64,000 nt of DNA from JBGAKG01 sp044224495 (lineage in GTDB: Bacteria; Myxococcota_A; Polyangia; Polyangiales; Polyangiaceae). The translations under genes were made by a program, and so were the position numbers. The DNA is taken from positions 124,001 to 188,000 of the forward strand of contig JBGAKG010000023.1 of the NCBI GenBank assembly GCA_044224495.1, written 5' to 3'. Positions within the stretch are counted from its first letter, which is position 1. Each line of letters starts with the position of its first letter. The notes beneath the pieces were generated by a model. It worked only from the letters and a program-made list of their open reading frames with translations. It made no database searches and had not been told where the DNA came from. Below are positions 34,075 to 42,115 of this stretch, piece after piece.

Positions 34075-36252
34075 TTAGCTCTTCTGATTGTAGCTCGTGT
34101 TCTCGAGCAGGATCACATTGGTCTTGCTCCGCGTCTCTCCGACGCTCGTGATGTAGACCGCCGGCTGGTCCTGCACCGGGCACACCTTCTCGCAGGCGCC
34201 ACAGCCGATGCAGAGTGACGGGTCCACGTGCGGCTTCTGCAGGTGCACCGTCTTGTAGGCCGGCGGCTCCCCGTTCGGGCCCGGCGTCTTCTCGCGCACC
34301 GACTGGTCGACTTCTTCCACCCAGATCGCCTTCGGCGACGTCGGGCAGAACTCTTCGCACACGATGCATGGCGTGCCCATGCTCCACGGCAGGCAGCGGC
34401 CGTGATCGTAGAAGGCGGTGCCGATCTTGATCGGCGGCTGGTCGATGCCCAGCTTCTCCTTCTCCGTGATCTTCTGGATCGCTCCGGTCGGGCAGACCTG
34501 CCCGCAGAGCACGCACGAGTGCTCGCAGTAGCCGATGCGCGCGATCAGGATCGGCGTCCAGATCCCCTCGACACCGGCTTCGAGGAACGCTGGGTGGAGC
34601 GCGTTGTTCGGGCACACCTTCATGCACTCGGCGCAGCGGATGCAACGCTCCAGGAACGCGCGCTCCTCCACCGAGCCCGGCGGCCGGATGACCTTCGCGT
34701 GGTAGTTCACGTCGAGCGAGTCGGCCACGCGCGTGACGGGCAAGAGGAGCGCGCCCGCGCCTGCCGCGGCGAGCGCGGTGCGGCGCTCGAGGTCCGGCTT
34801 CGTGATCGCGCTCGCGCGGTTCGGGAGGAACCGGAACTTGATCACGTCCTCGGGGCACGCGTTCTCGCAGTTGAGGCACATGTGGCACTCGTCCTGCCGC
34901 CACTTCACGCCGCCCTGCGGGCTGTCGGCGCCTTGGCAGTTCACGAGGCACAGGTTGCAGTCCGTGCACTTTGCATGGTCCTTCTCCATGCCGAAGAGCG
35001 CGAAGCGCGCGAAGATGCCGAGGAACGCACCGAGCGGGCACAGGACCCGGCACCAGAAGCGCGGGATGAACCGGTTCAGGAAGAGCACCGCGACGAGCAG
35101 GAACAGAATCAGCCACGTCTGGTGGAAGTAGAACTGGTGCGACTGCCAGACGGTGTGACTGAAGAAGTCCTGCCCGTGATCGGCGGCGCCTTGCACCGCG
35201 CGCGAGGGAACCTCTTGGGAGACGCCGCTCGCCGTGCGACCCGTGACGTACTGCGCGGCCGGAATCACGCCGAGCCCGATCGAGCGCACCGCGATGCAGA
35301 TCGGATCGAACATGCCGCCAATCGCGCTGCCGAACACCGACGCGACGATGAACGCGTACATCAGGTAGTACTTCGCGCGCTGGTACTTGTGTGTCTTGTT
35401 CGCCTCGACGCGCGCGGCGCCGCGGCCGCGCCGCGACGGGAGGATCCAGCCGAAGAAGTGGTGGAGCGTGCCGAACGGACAGATCCAGCCGCAGAACACC
35501 CGCCCGAAGACGAGCGTGAGCGCGAGCAGACCGACGCTCCAGAGAAGCCCGCGGTAGACGGTGTGCGTGGACAGCGCCGTCATCGCGGCGACGAACGGAT
35601 CGGCGAGGAGGAACGCCTCGACCGGGTACGGCAACCGCACCGCCTGATCGGCGGACGCGGCGAACGAGCCGCGGAACCCCGTCTGGAAGAGGAACCAGCA
35701 GAAGAGCGCGAAGAACCCGACCTGCGAGGCGCGCCGCAGCCACATCAGCGCCTTGATCGACTTGCGCGCGGGGATGCCGGAGCCCGGCAGGCTCGGATCG
35801 ATCTTCTTCGGCTTGGTGCCGCCGGCGCCCGGCGCGGCAGGGCTGCCATCGGCGGCGGCGTGCTGCTTCTGCTCGTCGATGCCGAGGAGCATCGCGAGCG
35901 CGGACGTGCGCTTCTTCTCCGCGGCGGCCTTGGTCTCTGCGACGCGGTCCGACCCAGCGCTCGGTGCCGCGCTCGACTTGCACCCGCACGCGCCCGTACC
36001 GCAACCGCCCGCGGGCTTCTCCGCCTTCTTCGGCGCGGGCGGGAGAACGGGAGCGGGCGCAGGAGCCAGCGTCTTCGGTGGCGGAGCGATCGTCGTGAGC
36101 TGATCGATCGCGTCGACGGCGCCGACGCGCCCCGTCTTCCAGGGGATCGGCTCCACGTGCGCGTGCACGTGCTCGGGCTTCCCGCCGATCAGCGCGGGGT
36201 CGAGAGCGACGCCGGCGTGCGAGCGCTGCGACGACTGCGAGGTGTTCGCCAT
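34075..36252 (-). CDS. membrane polyferredoxin (NapH/YccM-like) with multiple 4Fe-4S clusters
   Basis: This encodes 725 aa. The soluble N-terminus contains a Cys patch, GGCGTGACGCK. About six membrane helices follow (about 165-400) with two NapH-type CxxxCP motifs (CGWICPFG and CRVLCPLG). The C-terminal half has ferredoxin motifs CTDCNLCLVNC, CHMCLNCENACP, CIRCAECMKVCP, CEHSCVLCGQVCP, CIVCEEFCP and CIGCGACEKVCP. It therefore looks like a membrane electron conduit holding about five to seven clusters. It starts 1 bp after the stop of a Tat-exported DUF362 protein, its probable partner. NosR or NapH proper is less likely because neither nosZ nor nap genes are nearby and there is no FMN-binding domain. 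Confidence 0.85.
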   Translation of the reverse strand: MANTSQSSQRSHAGVALDPALIGGKPEHVHAHVEPIPWKTGRVGAVDAIDQLTTIAPPPKTLAPAPAPVLPPAPKKAEKPAGGCGTGACGCKSSAAPSAGSDRVAETKAAAEKKRTSALAMLLGIDEQKQHAAADGSPAAPGAGGTKPKKIDPSLPGSGIPARKSIKALMWLRRASQVGFFALFCWFLFQTGFRGSFAASADQAVRLPYPVEAFLLADPFVAAMTALSTHTVYRGLLWSVGLLALTLVFGRVFCGWICPFGTLHHFFGWILPSRRGRGAARVEANKTHKYQRAKYYLMYAFIVASVFGSAIGGMFDPICIAVRSIGLGVIPAAQYVTGRTASGVSQEVPSRAVQGAADHGQDFFSHTVWQSHQFYFHQTWLILFLLVAVLFLNRFIPRFWCRVLCPLGAFLGIFARFALFGMEKDHAKCTDCNLCLVNCQGADSPQGGVKWRQDECHMCLNCENACPEDVIKFRFLPNRASAITKPDLERRTALAAAGAGALLLPVTRVADSLDVNYHAKVIRPPGSVEERAFLERCIRCAECMKVCPNNALHPAFLEAGVEGIWTPILIARIGYCEHSCVLCGQVCPTGAIQKITEKEKLGIDQPPIKIGTAFYDHGRCLPWSMGTPCIVCEEFCPTSPKAIWVEEVDQSVREKTPGPNGEPPAYKTVHLQKPHVDPSLCIGCGACEKVCPVQDQPAVYITSVGETRSKTNVILLENTSYNQKS

Positions 36253-36253
36253 C

Positions 36254-37285
36254 TCACGCGTCCTTCACGCGGAGGTTTTCCCAGTACATGGTGCCGATCC
36301 CGCGATCGTTCGCCATCTTGAGGTACGGGAGGTTCTCGCGCTTCTGGCCGATGAGCGTGCACGCGTACGCGTCGGCGGCGACCTGATCGACGGACGCGAC
36401 GATCGTGTGGAGCTCGCGCGTGTCGTCGATGTTGCCGCCCTGCGGACCGTTGCGAAGGAGAACGCGCATCGCGTCGACGATCGTGAGCGACGGGCGCATG
36501 AACGTCGCGAGATCGGCGATCGACGTGTCGATGTTCTGGTGGAGCCGGTTGCGGCGCCCGCCGAGGACGCCGTACCAGTTCTTCATCGCGGCCGTGAACT
36601 TCGCGAGGTTGTGGTGCTTCGCGACCGGGACGTTGATCACCTTGTCGGCGTCCACCAACGTCGTGAAGATCGGCCACTCGTCGAGCACGTCCCCCTGGAG
36701 GCGCATCGTGCGGTAGCGGTGCTCGGCCGGGAGAACGACCTCGGCCCCGGCGTCGTACGCCTTGTTCCAGATGCCCGAGCGCTGGAAGCAGCGGTTCGGA
36801 TCGTTGCAGGAGCCGTCGGCCACGACCACGCGCTTCGCACCGGCGTCCCACGCGGCGCGAGCGACGGCGGCGACCACGTCGGGGTTGGTGTTCGCGGCGT
36901 GGATGGGGAGCCGATCCCAGCCGATGTTCGGCTTGATGACGACGACGTCTCCCTTGGAGACGAAGCGGTTCATCCCGCCCATCGCGTCGAGGGCACGCTT
37001 CACGAGCTGCTCGGCGGTGGGAGCCTTCCCGTCCCCGTCGACCTCGCCCTTCGCGACCGCGAGCTCGGCGAAGCGGGCGTCCTTCCGGACCTCGGGATCG
37101 CGGTAGTCGCGCACTTGGCGCGCGCCGACGCCGCCGGCGACGCCGAAGCCGCCCCGATCCTGGCGAAGTTTTGCCGCGAGCGCCGCCGCCCCGAGCACGC
37201 CGGCAGCAGCGCCGACGCGCACGAGCATCTCGCGCCGGCCAGGCCGGGCGACGTCGGGCGACTTTTTGCGGGGATCCTCGCTCAC
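36254..37285 (-). CDS. Tat-exported DUF362 protein
   Basis: This encodes 343 aa from the GTG at 37285. The N-terminus GRREMLVRVGAAAGVLGAAA resembles a twin-arginine signal, implying export of a folded protein. The DUF362 domain follows (DVVVIKPNIGWDRLP and RVVVADGSCNDP). DUF362 proteins are often next to iron-sulfur proteins, and here the polyferredoxin gene follows after 1 bp. Together they may form a membrane redox module of unknown substrate. No ferredoxin motif lies in this protein itself. Confidence 0.82.
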   Translation of the reverse strand: MSEDPRKKSPDVARPGRREMLVRVGAAAGVLGAAALAAKLRQDRGGFGVAGGVGARQVRDYRDPEVRKDARFAELAVAKGEVDGDGKAPTAEQLVKRALDAMGGMNRFVSKGDVVVIKPNIGWDRLPIHAANTNPDVVAAVARAAWDAGAKRVVVADGSCNDPNRCFQRSGIWNKAYDAGAEVVLPAEHRYRTMRLQGDVLDEWPIFTTLVDADKVINVPVAKHHNLAKFTAAMKNWYGVLGGRRNRLHQNIDTSIADLATFMRPSLTIVDAMRVLLRNGPQGGNIDDTRELHTIVASVDQVAADAYACTLIGQKRENLPYLKMANDRGIGTMYWENLRVKDA

Positions 37286-37371
37286 CGTGAGTTTCTTACC
37301 CTGCTTCTCCCGGGGGCGGCAACTCGCCGGCGCAGAATTTGCGGCGAAATGGCGTGCTATGTAGGACGACC

Positions 37372-38838
37372 GTGGCGGCCGCCGACCGAGCAACGACGCG
37401 CATCCTGGAAGGGCCGCTGGCGTTCGAAGTCCTGCGGTTCGGGGCGCCGATCGCCCTGGGGATGGCCCTCCAGACCGTATTCAACCTCGTCGACGCGTAT
37501 TTGCTCGCCCAACTCCCCCGGACGGAGGTCGGCCCCGCGCTCGGAGCGCTGGGGATCTGCGACCAAGTCGCCGCGATCGGCACCATCCTGAGCTACGGCG
37601 TCTCGACCGCGTCGGCAGCCTCGATCTCGCAGCGCAAGGGCGCCAAGGACGACGAAGGCGTGCGGCGCGCCGCGTGGCAGTCGCTCCTGCTCGTGGCCGG
37701 GCTCGGCGCGATCTTCGCGGTGATCGGTCTGCTCCTCGCCGGACCGATCATGCGCAACCTCATCGGCGCCAAGGGCGAGGTCGCCCAGGTCGGCGCGAGC
37801 TACCTGCGCGTGATCGTGGGGGGCAGCTTCACGATCTTCTTCCTGCTCCAGCTCACGAGCATCCAGCGCGCGCTCGGGTCCGCGAAGACGCCCGCCGCGC
37901 TCCTCGTGCTGGGCAACGTGATCAACTTCTTCCTCGCAGTGCTCTTCGTGTTCGGGCCCGGTCCGGCCCCCAAGTACCTCTCGTTCATGACGGGGGTCGC
38001 GAGCGCTCTGCACGTACCGCGCATGGGCATGCTCGGGGCGGCGTGGGCGACGGTGATCGCGCGGCTCGTCGTGCTCGTGCCGAACGTGATCATCCTCGTG
38101 CGGCGGTTCGACCTCCTGCCGCCGGCGGGCGAGCGCGGGCCCGATGGGCGGGCGCTCCGCGCGATGATCGGGATCGCGTGGCCGTCGAGCGTCCAGTTCG
38201 TGCTCCGCATCGCGGCCGGGCTCTTCGTCCAGTCGATGGTCGCGCGCGCGTTCACGACCGACACGGATCAGACCGCGACCACGGCGATGGGGCTCGTGTT
38301 CCGCCTCGACACGATGGCGATCTTCGTCGCGATGGGCTGGGGCTCCGCCGCGCAGACGTTCGTGGGCCAGAACCTGGGGGCGAAGAACGAGCTTCGCGCG
38401 CGCCGGAGCGGGCTATGGACCGCGCTCTACGACACGCTCACGAACGCGCTGCTCTTCCTGTTCGTGCTGCGGTTCGGCGAGTGGGTCATGCGCGTGTTCG
38501 ACGACGACGACGCGCCGGTCGGGATCGCGCTGCGCTACCTGAACGTCGTCGCGCCGAGCTACCTCGCGCTCGGCGTGGGGATCGCGCTCGGCAACGCGAT
38601 GACGGGTGCGGGAGCGACGCGAACGACGCTCGCGCTGGATGCGCTCGTCATCTTCCTGGTTCAGGTCCCGATCTGCGCGATCGGGGTCCTCGCCGGCTGG
38701 TCGATCGATGCGCTCTTCCGCTGCGTGGCCGTCACGAACGTGGTGAGCGCCGTCGCCTACGTGTTCGCCTACCAGCGGCTGCGCTGGTGGGAGGTGCGCG
38801 AGCCTCCGAGCGCGCCGGCCGCCGCGGAACGCACCTGA
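37372..38838 (+). CDS. MATE-family efflux transporter
   Basis: This encodes 488 aa with about twelve membrane helices in two MATE bundles. The N-terminal segment FGAPIALGMALQTVFNLVDA and the equivalent in the second half (GIAWPSSVQFVLRIAAGLFVQ) are typical. MATE proteins export cationic drugs or metabolites using Na+ or H+ gradients. The GTG at 37372 is preferred over an ATG 11 codons upstream, because the latter would overlap the promoter space shared with the divergent DUF362 gene. The substrate is unknown. Confidence 0.9.
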   Translation: MAAADRATTRILEGPLAFEVLRFGAPIALGMALQTVFNLVDAYLLAQLPRTEVGPALGALGICDQVAAIGTILSYGVSTASAASISQRKGAKDDEGVRRAAWQSLLLVAGLGAIFAVIGLLLAGPIMRNLIGAKGEVAQVGASYLRVIVGGSFTIFFLLQLTSIQRALGSAKTPAALLVLGNVINFFLAVLFVFGPGPAPKYLSFMTGVASALHVPRMGMLGAAWATVIARLVVLVPNVIILVRRFDLLPPAGERGPDGRALRAMIGIAWPSSVQFVLRIAAGLFVQSMVARAFTTDTDQTATTAMGLVFRLDTMAIFVAMGWGSAAQTFVGQNLGAKNELRARRSGLWTALYDTLTNALLFLFVLRFGEWVMRVFDDDDAPVGIALRYLNVVAPSYLALGVGIALGNAMTGAGATRTTLALDALVIFLVQVPICAIGVLAGWSIDALFRCVAVTNVVSAVAYVFAYQRLRWWEVREPPSAPAAAERT

Positions 38839-38879
38839 CGCCCGCCGGGGCGCCATGCTAGGAAGAGGTCGTCGTCGTC

Positions 38880-39155
38880 ATGGCGCCAGCAGAACCCTCC
38901 TCCAAAGCGAAGCCCGCGGTGCGAAGCGCCGGGCACGAGATCCTCTTCGAGACCGACGCCACGGTCCGTTGCGACACGTGCCGCGCGGAGATCACGGAGG
39001 ACGAAGGGACGCGCGTCTCCGGGCGCGGGCTGCTCGTCTTCGCGCGCGGGGACGAGGTCCGGTACGAGGAGCCGTGGCTCTGCGACGCGTGCGCCGCGGC
39101 GATCGGGATCACGCAGCTCCGGCTCTGGGACCTGGAAGACGACGAAGAGGGCTAA
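38880..39155 (+). CDS. small zinc-ribbon-like hypothetical protein
   Basis: This encodes 91 aa with two CxxC pairs: RCDTCRAEI near residue 31 and LCDACAAAI near residue 68. They probably bind one zinc. The C-terminus is acidic. Its stop codon overlaps that of the convergent sco1 gene by two bases. It lies 41 bp after the MATE gene on the same strand. The function is unknown. Confidence 0.7.
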   Translation: MAPAEPSSKAKPAVRSAGHEILFETDATVRCDTCRAEITEDEGTRVSGRGLLVFARGDEVRYEEPWLCDACAAAIGITQLRLWDLEDDEEG

Positions 39156-39763
39156 CGCGGGAGCGCGTGGAGCTTCTCGACGAGCCCGGCCGAGGGCTGT
39201 CGGAGCCCGTCGATCTGGCCCGCGATCGCTCCGTCGCGATCGAGCAGGACGATCTTGGTCGTGTGACTGAACTCGCCGTTGTCCATCTTTCGGTACTGGA
39301 CGCCGAGGACGGCGGCGAGCGCACGGACGTCCGACTCGTCGCCGCTCGTGAAGCGCCATCGTGCTTCGTCGACCGAGTGCTTCTTGGCGAGCGCCGAGAG
39401 CCGCTCGGGCGTGTCGCGGTCGGGATCGAAGCTCACCATGAGCACGCGCAGATCGCCGCGTTCGGCGTCCGTGAGCTCCTCCTCGATCGCCCTGATGTCC
39501 CGGGTGAGGGTCGGGCACGCCGCCGGACACGTGCCGTAGAACATCGCCACCAGGACGGGATGCCCGCGAAAGAGATCGAGGCCGACGGTCCGACCGTCCT
39601 GATCCGTGAGCTTCGTACCAAGTTGGTAAATCGACTCGCCGCTCGGAATGGGTTTCACCGCGACGGACGTCGTTGCTCTTGCTCCCGACTGATCCGGGCC
39701 CACGTCGTGACGCGAGCACGCGACCAGAACGGCCAAGAGGACGCTCCACTTCGTGACGTTCAT
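39152..39763 (-). CDS. SCO1/SenC copper chaperone
   Basis: This encodes 203 aa with a lipoprotein-like signal (WSVLLAVLVAC). The thioredoxin-fold SCO domain has the copper-binding CxxxC in YGTCPAACPTL and the third ligand His in EFSHTTKIVLLD. SCO proteins deliver copper to cytochrome oxidase and some other cuproenzymes. Here the ATG overlaps the nirV stop (ATGA) downstream of nirK, so the likely client is the copper nitrite reductase. Confidence 0.9.
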   Translation of the reverse strand: MNVTKWSVLLAVLVACSRHDVGPDQSGARATTSVAVKPIPSGESIYQLGTKLTDQDGRTVGLDLFRGHPVLVAMFYGTCPAACPTLTRDIRAIEEELTDAERGDLRVLMVSFDPDRDTPERLSALAKKHSVDEARWRFTSGDESDVRALAAVLGVQYRKMDNGEFSHTTKIVLLDRDGAIAGQIDGLRQPSAGLVEKLHALPR

Positions 39764-40557
39764 GGCTGGCTCCTCGGTGAGGGTGGCACCGCGTCCTTGG
39801 CGCATCGAAACCCGAGATCGGCGGTCGTGAAGCTCCCCCCGAGCGAAGCGCGAAACGCGAGTCGCATGAACGTCGCGTACTTCGTGGGGTCCGCCCCGCG
39901 CAGGCTTCCGCCCCCGCAGACGAAGCCCTCGTCGGTGCGACGACCGTCGGAGACGACCCGGCTGTTGAAGTCGTGCACCCACTCCCAGACCAGCCCGTGC
40001 AGGTCGTAGATCCCCCAGAAGTTCGGCTTCCGTTGCATCACCTTCGGCTGCCGCGTCGGCGTCGGCTTCCCGTACCACGCGAGGATCAGTTGCTCGGTCG
40101 CCGGGTCGGACGCCGGGAGTGCAGCCGTCTCACTGGCACGAGCGGCGAGCTCCCACTCGTTCTCGAGCGGGAGCCTCGCGCCGCGCGACTGGCAGTACGC
40201 GCGCGCCGCGAACCAACTCACGCGGACGACGGGGCCGTCCGGGTCCGAGCGTGCCCCCAGCGCGAGCGGACCGTCCCAGTGCGCGAGGTAGTGGTCGTCG
40301 GCGAAGAGCTTCGAGATGCGGGCCCGCTGCCACTCGGGGTGGAGCGCGACGAACGCGAGGAACTGCGCGTTGGTCACGGGCGCCTTGTCGAGGAAGAAGC
40401 GCGCCACCGGGACGGTGGGCGGCCCCGTCCCCGGATCGAAGACGGGCAGTGCGCCCGGCCCGACCGGCGCCATGCCGATCGGTGCCACCGGCGCGTCGGC
40501 GACCGCGGAGGACGGTACGCCGAGCGCGAGCAGCAGGCCGAGCGCGCGGAGCTTCAC
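39760..40557 (-). CDS. nirV: NirV-like SUMF1/formylglycine-generating-enzyme-family protein
   Basis: This encodes 265 aa with a Sec signal (ALGLLLALGVPSSAVADAP), so it acts in the periplasm. The SUMF1 fold is shown by FFLDKAPVTNAQFLAFV, VRVSWFAARAYCQSRGARLP and the C-terminal RLAFRASLGG...LGFRCAKD. Genes of this family next to nirK are known as nirV; the role is unclear but linked to NirK maturation or function. The GTG start overlaps the nirK stop (GTGA) and its stop overlaps sco1. It is probably not an active formylglycine generator, because the paired catalytic Cys residues are not apparent. Confidence 0.82.
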   Translation of the reverse strand: MKLRALGLLLALGVPSSAVADAPVAPIGMAPVGPGALPVFDPGTGPPTVPVARFFLDKAPVTNAQFLAFVALHPEWQRARISKLFADDHYLAHWDGPLALGARSDPDGPVVRVSWFAARAYCQSRGARLPLENEWELAARASETAALPASDPATEQLILAWYGKPTPTRQPKVMQRKPNFWGIYDLHGLVWEWVHDFNSRVVSDGRRTDEGFVCGGGSLRGADPTKYATFMRLAFRASLGGSFTTADLGFRCAKDAVPPSPRSQP

Positions 40558-42035
40558 GGCGCGGCCCCCGGCGGGCGCTTGGTCTTCGCGCGCACGTCGG
40601 CGACCTCGGCCGTGGTCACCTGCCCGCCGGCGTTGCCGAACGAGTTCAGGACGTAGGTGAGGATGTTGGCGATCGCATCGTCGGGGAGATGGCTCCACGA
40701 GGGCATCACCGAGTTGAAGAGCGCTCCGTTCACGGTGACCTCGCCCTTGAGCCCGTTCAACACGGTCTCGATGACCCGCTTCTTGTCGCCCGCGACGTAG
40801 TCGCTCTTCGCGAGCGGAGGGAACACGCGCGCGGTACCGTTGCCGTCGAGCTGGTGGCACGTCGAGCAGGTCCCGAGGTAGAGCGTCTTCCCCGCCTCGA
40901 TCTGCTGCTCCTTCGGTAGCTGTTGGTCGCTCACCTTGAGCGACGGTCCGGCGATGTCGCTCAGGTAGACCGAGTCCACCTCCTTGCCGGTGTAGAGGTC
41001 CTTTCGCTCCGGGCCCTCGACCTTGAGCATGCCGAGCGCGCCCTTGTTGAAGACGCGGAAGAGCGAGTGATCGACGAGGATGTAGGTGCCGGGCACCTCG
41101 GCGCGAAACTCGGTGATCGCCGAGCCGCCGGCGGGGACCATCGTCGTCTGCACGTTCTCCTGGGTCTTCGACCCGCCCTCCGTGTAGACGCGATCGAAGA
41201 TCTCGCCGATGACGTGGAAGCTCGACGTGAGGTTCGGTCCCCCGACCCCGAAGAAGAGGCGGACCGATTCTCCCGTCTTCGCCTTGAGAGCGTTGTCGCC
41301 CACGAGCGAGTCCTCGGCGCCGTTGAAGACGACGTAGGTCGGGTTCTCGTCGATCGCCTTTTGCATGTCGAAGGGCTGCGTGCCCTTCTCGCGGTACTTG
41401 CCCACCGTGTAGAAGTCGCCCTCCATCACGTAGTACTCGTGATCGACCGGCGGGAGCGGTTCCGGCGGCTCGACGTAGATGAGCCCGTACATGCCGTTCG
41501 CGACGTGCATGCCCACCGGCGCGGTCGCGCAGTGGTAGACGTAGAGACCCGGGTTCATCGCCTTGAAGCTGAACTGCGACTCGTGGCCGGGCGCCGTGAA
41601 CGAGCTCGCCGCGCCGCCGCCGGGTCCGGTCACGGCGTGGAGATCGATGTTGTGCGGCATCTTGTCGTCGGGGTGATTCGCGAGGTGGAACTCGACGAAG
41701 TCGCCTTGCCGCACGCGGATGAACTTCCCCGGCACGCGGCCACCGAACGTCCAAAACGTGTATTTTACACCGGCCGAGATCTCGCGCTCGACCTCCTTCA
41801 CCTCGAGCCGGACGATGACCTTGGCGGGCTTCTTGCGCCCGGTCGGCGGCGGGACCGCGGGAGCGTCGGTGAGAACGGCTTCGATCGGCGGCCCCTCCGG
41901 CGGCCCGAGCTCGGCGCTCGAAGCGCTGGCGCTCGCGCTCGCGACCGGGGCGGGTCCGCTTTGATTCCCACAGCTCGCAGCAGCAACGGCGGACGCAGTG
42001 ACCACCGCGATCAGGAGAGGGGTACGTGCTCGCAT
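40554..42035 (-). CDS. nirK: copper nitrite reductase fused to C-terminal cytochrome c
   Basis: This encodes 493 aa with a lipoprotein-type signal (AAASC) and a linker, then two cupredoxin domains and a cytochrome c domain. Type 1 copper ligands are H128, C169, H177 and M182. Type 2 copper ligands are H133, H168 and H323. Catalytic D131 and H274 are present. The spacing CATAPVGMHVANGMYG is that of class II NirK. The heme site is C390-S-T-C393-H394, with M444 as likely sixth ligand. It reduces nitrite to NO in the periplasm, and the fused heme probably feeds electrons to type 1 copper. A 16-bp palindrome lies about 47 bp upstream, and GGAGG precedes the ATG. Confidence 0.95.
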   Translation of the reverse strand: MRARTPLLIAVVTASAVAAASCGNQSGPAPVASASASASSAELGPPEGPPIEAVLTDAPAVPPPTGRKKPAKVIVRLEVKEVEREISAGVKYTFWTFGGRVPGKFIRVRQGDFVEFHLANHPDDKMPHNIDLHAVTGPGGGAASSFTAPGHESQFSFKAMNPGLYVYHCATAPVGMHVANGMYGLIYVEPPEPLPPVDHEYYVMEGDFYTVGKYREKGTQPFDMQKAIDENPTYVVFNGAEDSLVGDNALKAKTGESVRLFFGVGGPNLTSSFHVIGEIFDRVYTEGGSKTQENVQTTMVPAGGSAITEFRAEVPGTYILVDHSLFRVFNKGALGMLKVEGPERKDLYTGKEVDSVYLSDIAGPSLKVSDQQLPKEQQIEAGKTLYLGTCSTCHQLDGNGTARVFPPLAKSDYVAGDKKRVIETVLNGLKGEVTVNGALFNSVMPSWSHLPDDAIANILTYVLNSFGNAGGQVTTAEVADVRAKTKRPPGAAP

Positions 42036-42081
42036 CGAGACCTCCGTTGCGATGCACGCTACGACTTGCTCGACCGTAGGG

Positions 42082-42099
42082 GCATGACGGGGGTCATGC
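42082..42099. promoter_or_regulatory. CRP/FNR-type operator upstream of nirK
   Basis: A perfect palindrome GCATGAC-GGGG-GTCATGC. The centre is about 55 bp before the nirK ATG. The 5-4-5 core ATGAC-N4-GTCAT has the same geometry as the FNR consensus TTGAT-N4-ATCAA. The same palindrome core occurs upstream of norC. A TAGCGT at 42056-42061 fits a -10 element for a site centred near -41.5. Confidence 0.75.
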
Positions 42100-42115
42100 G
42101 CGCGCTTTGCGCCCG

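Noticed and set aside
34075..36252. NosR or NapH
   Set aside because: No FMN-binding domain, no nosZ or nap genes nearby, and the gene is paired with DUF362 instead.
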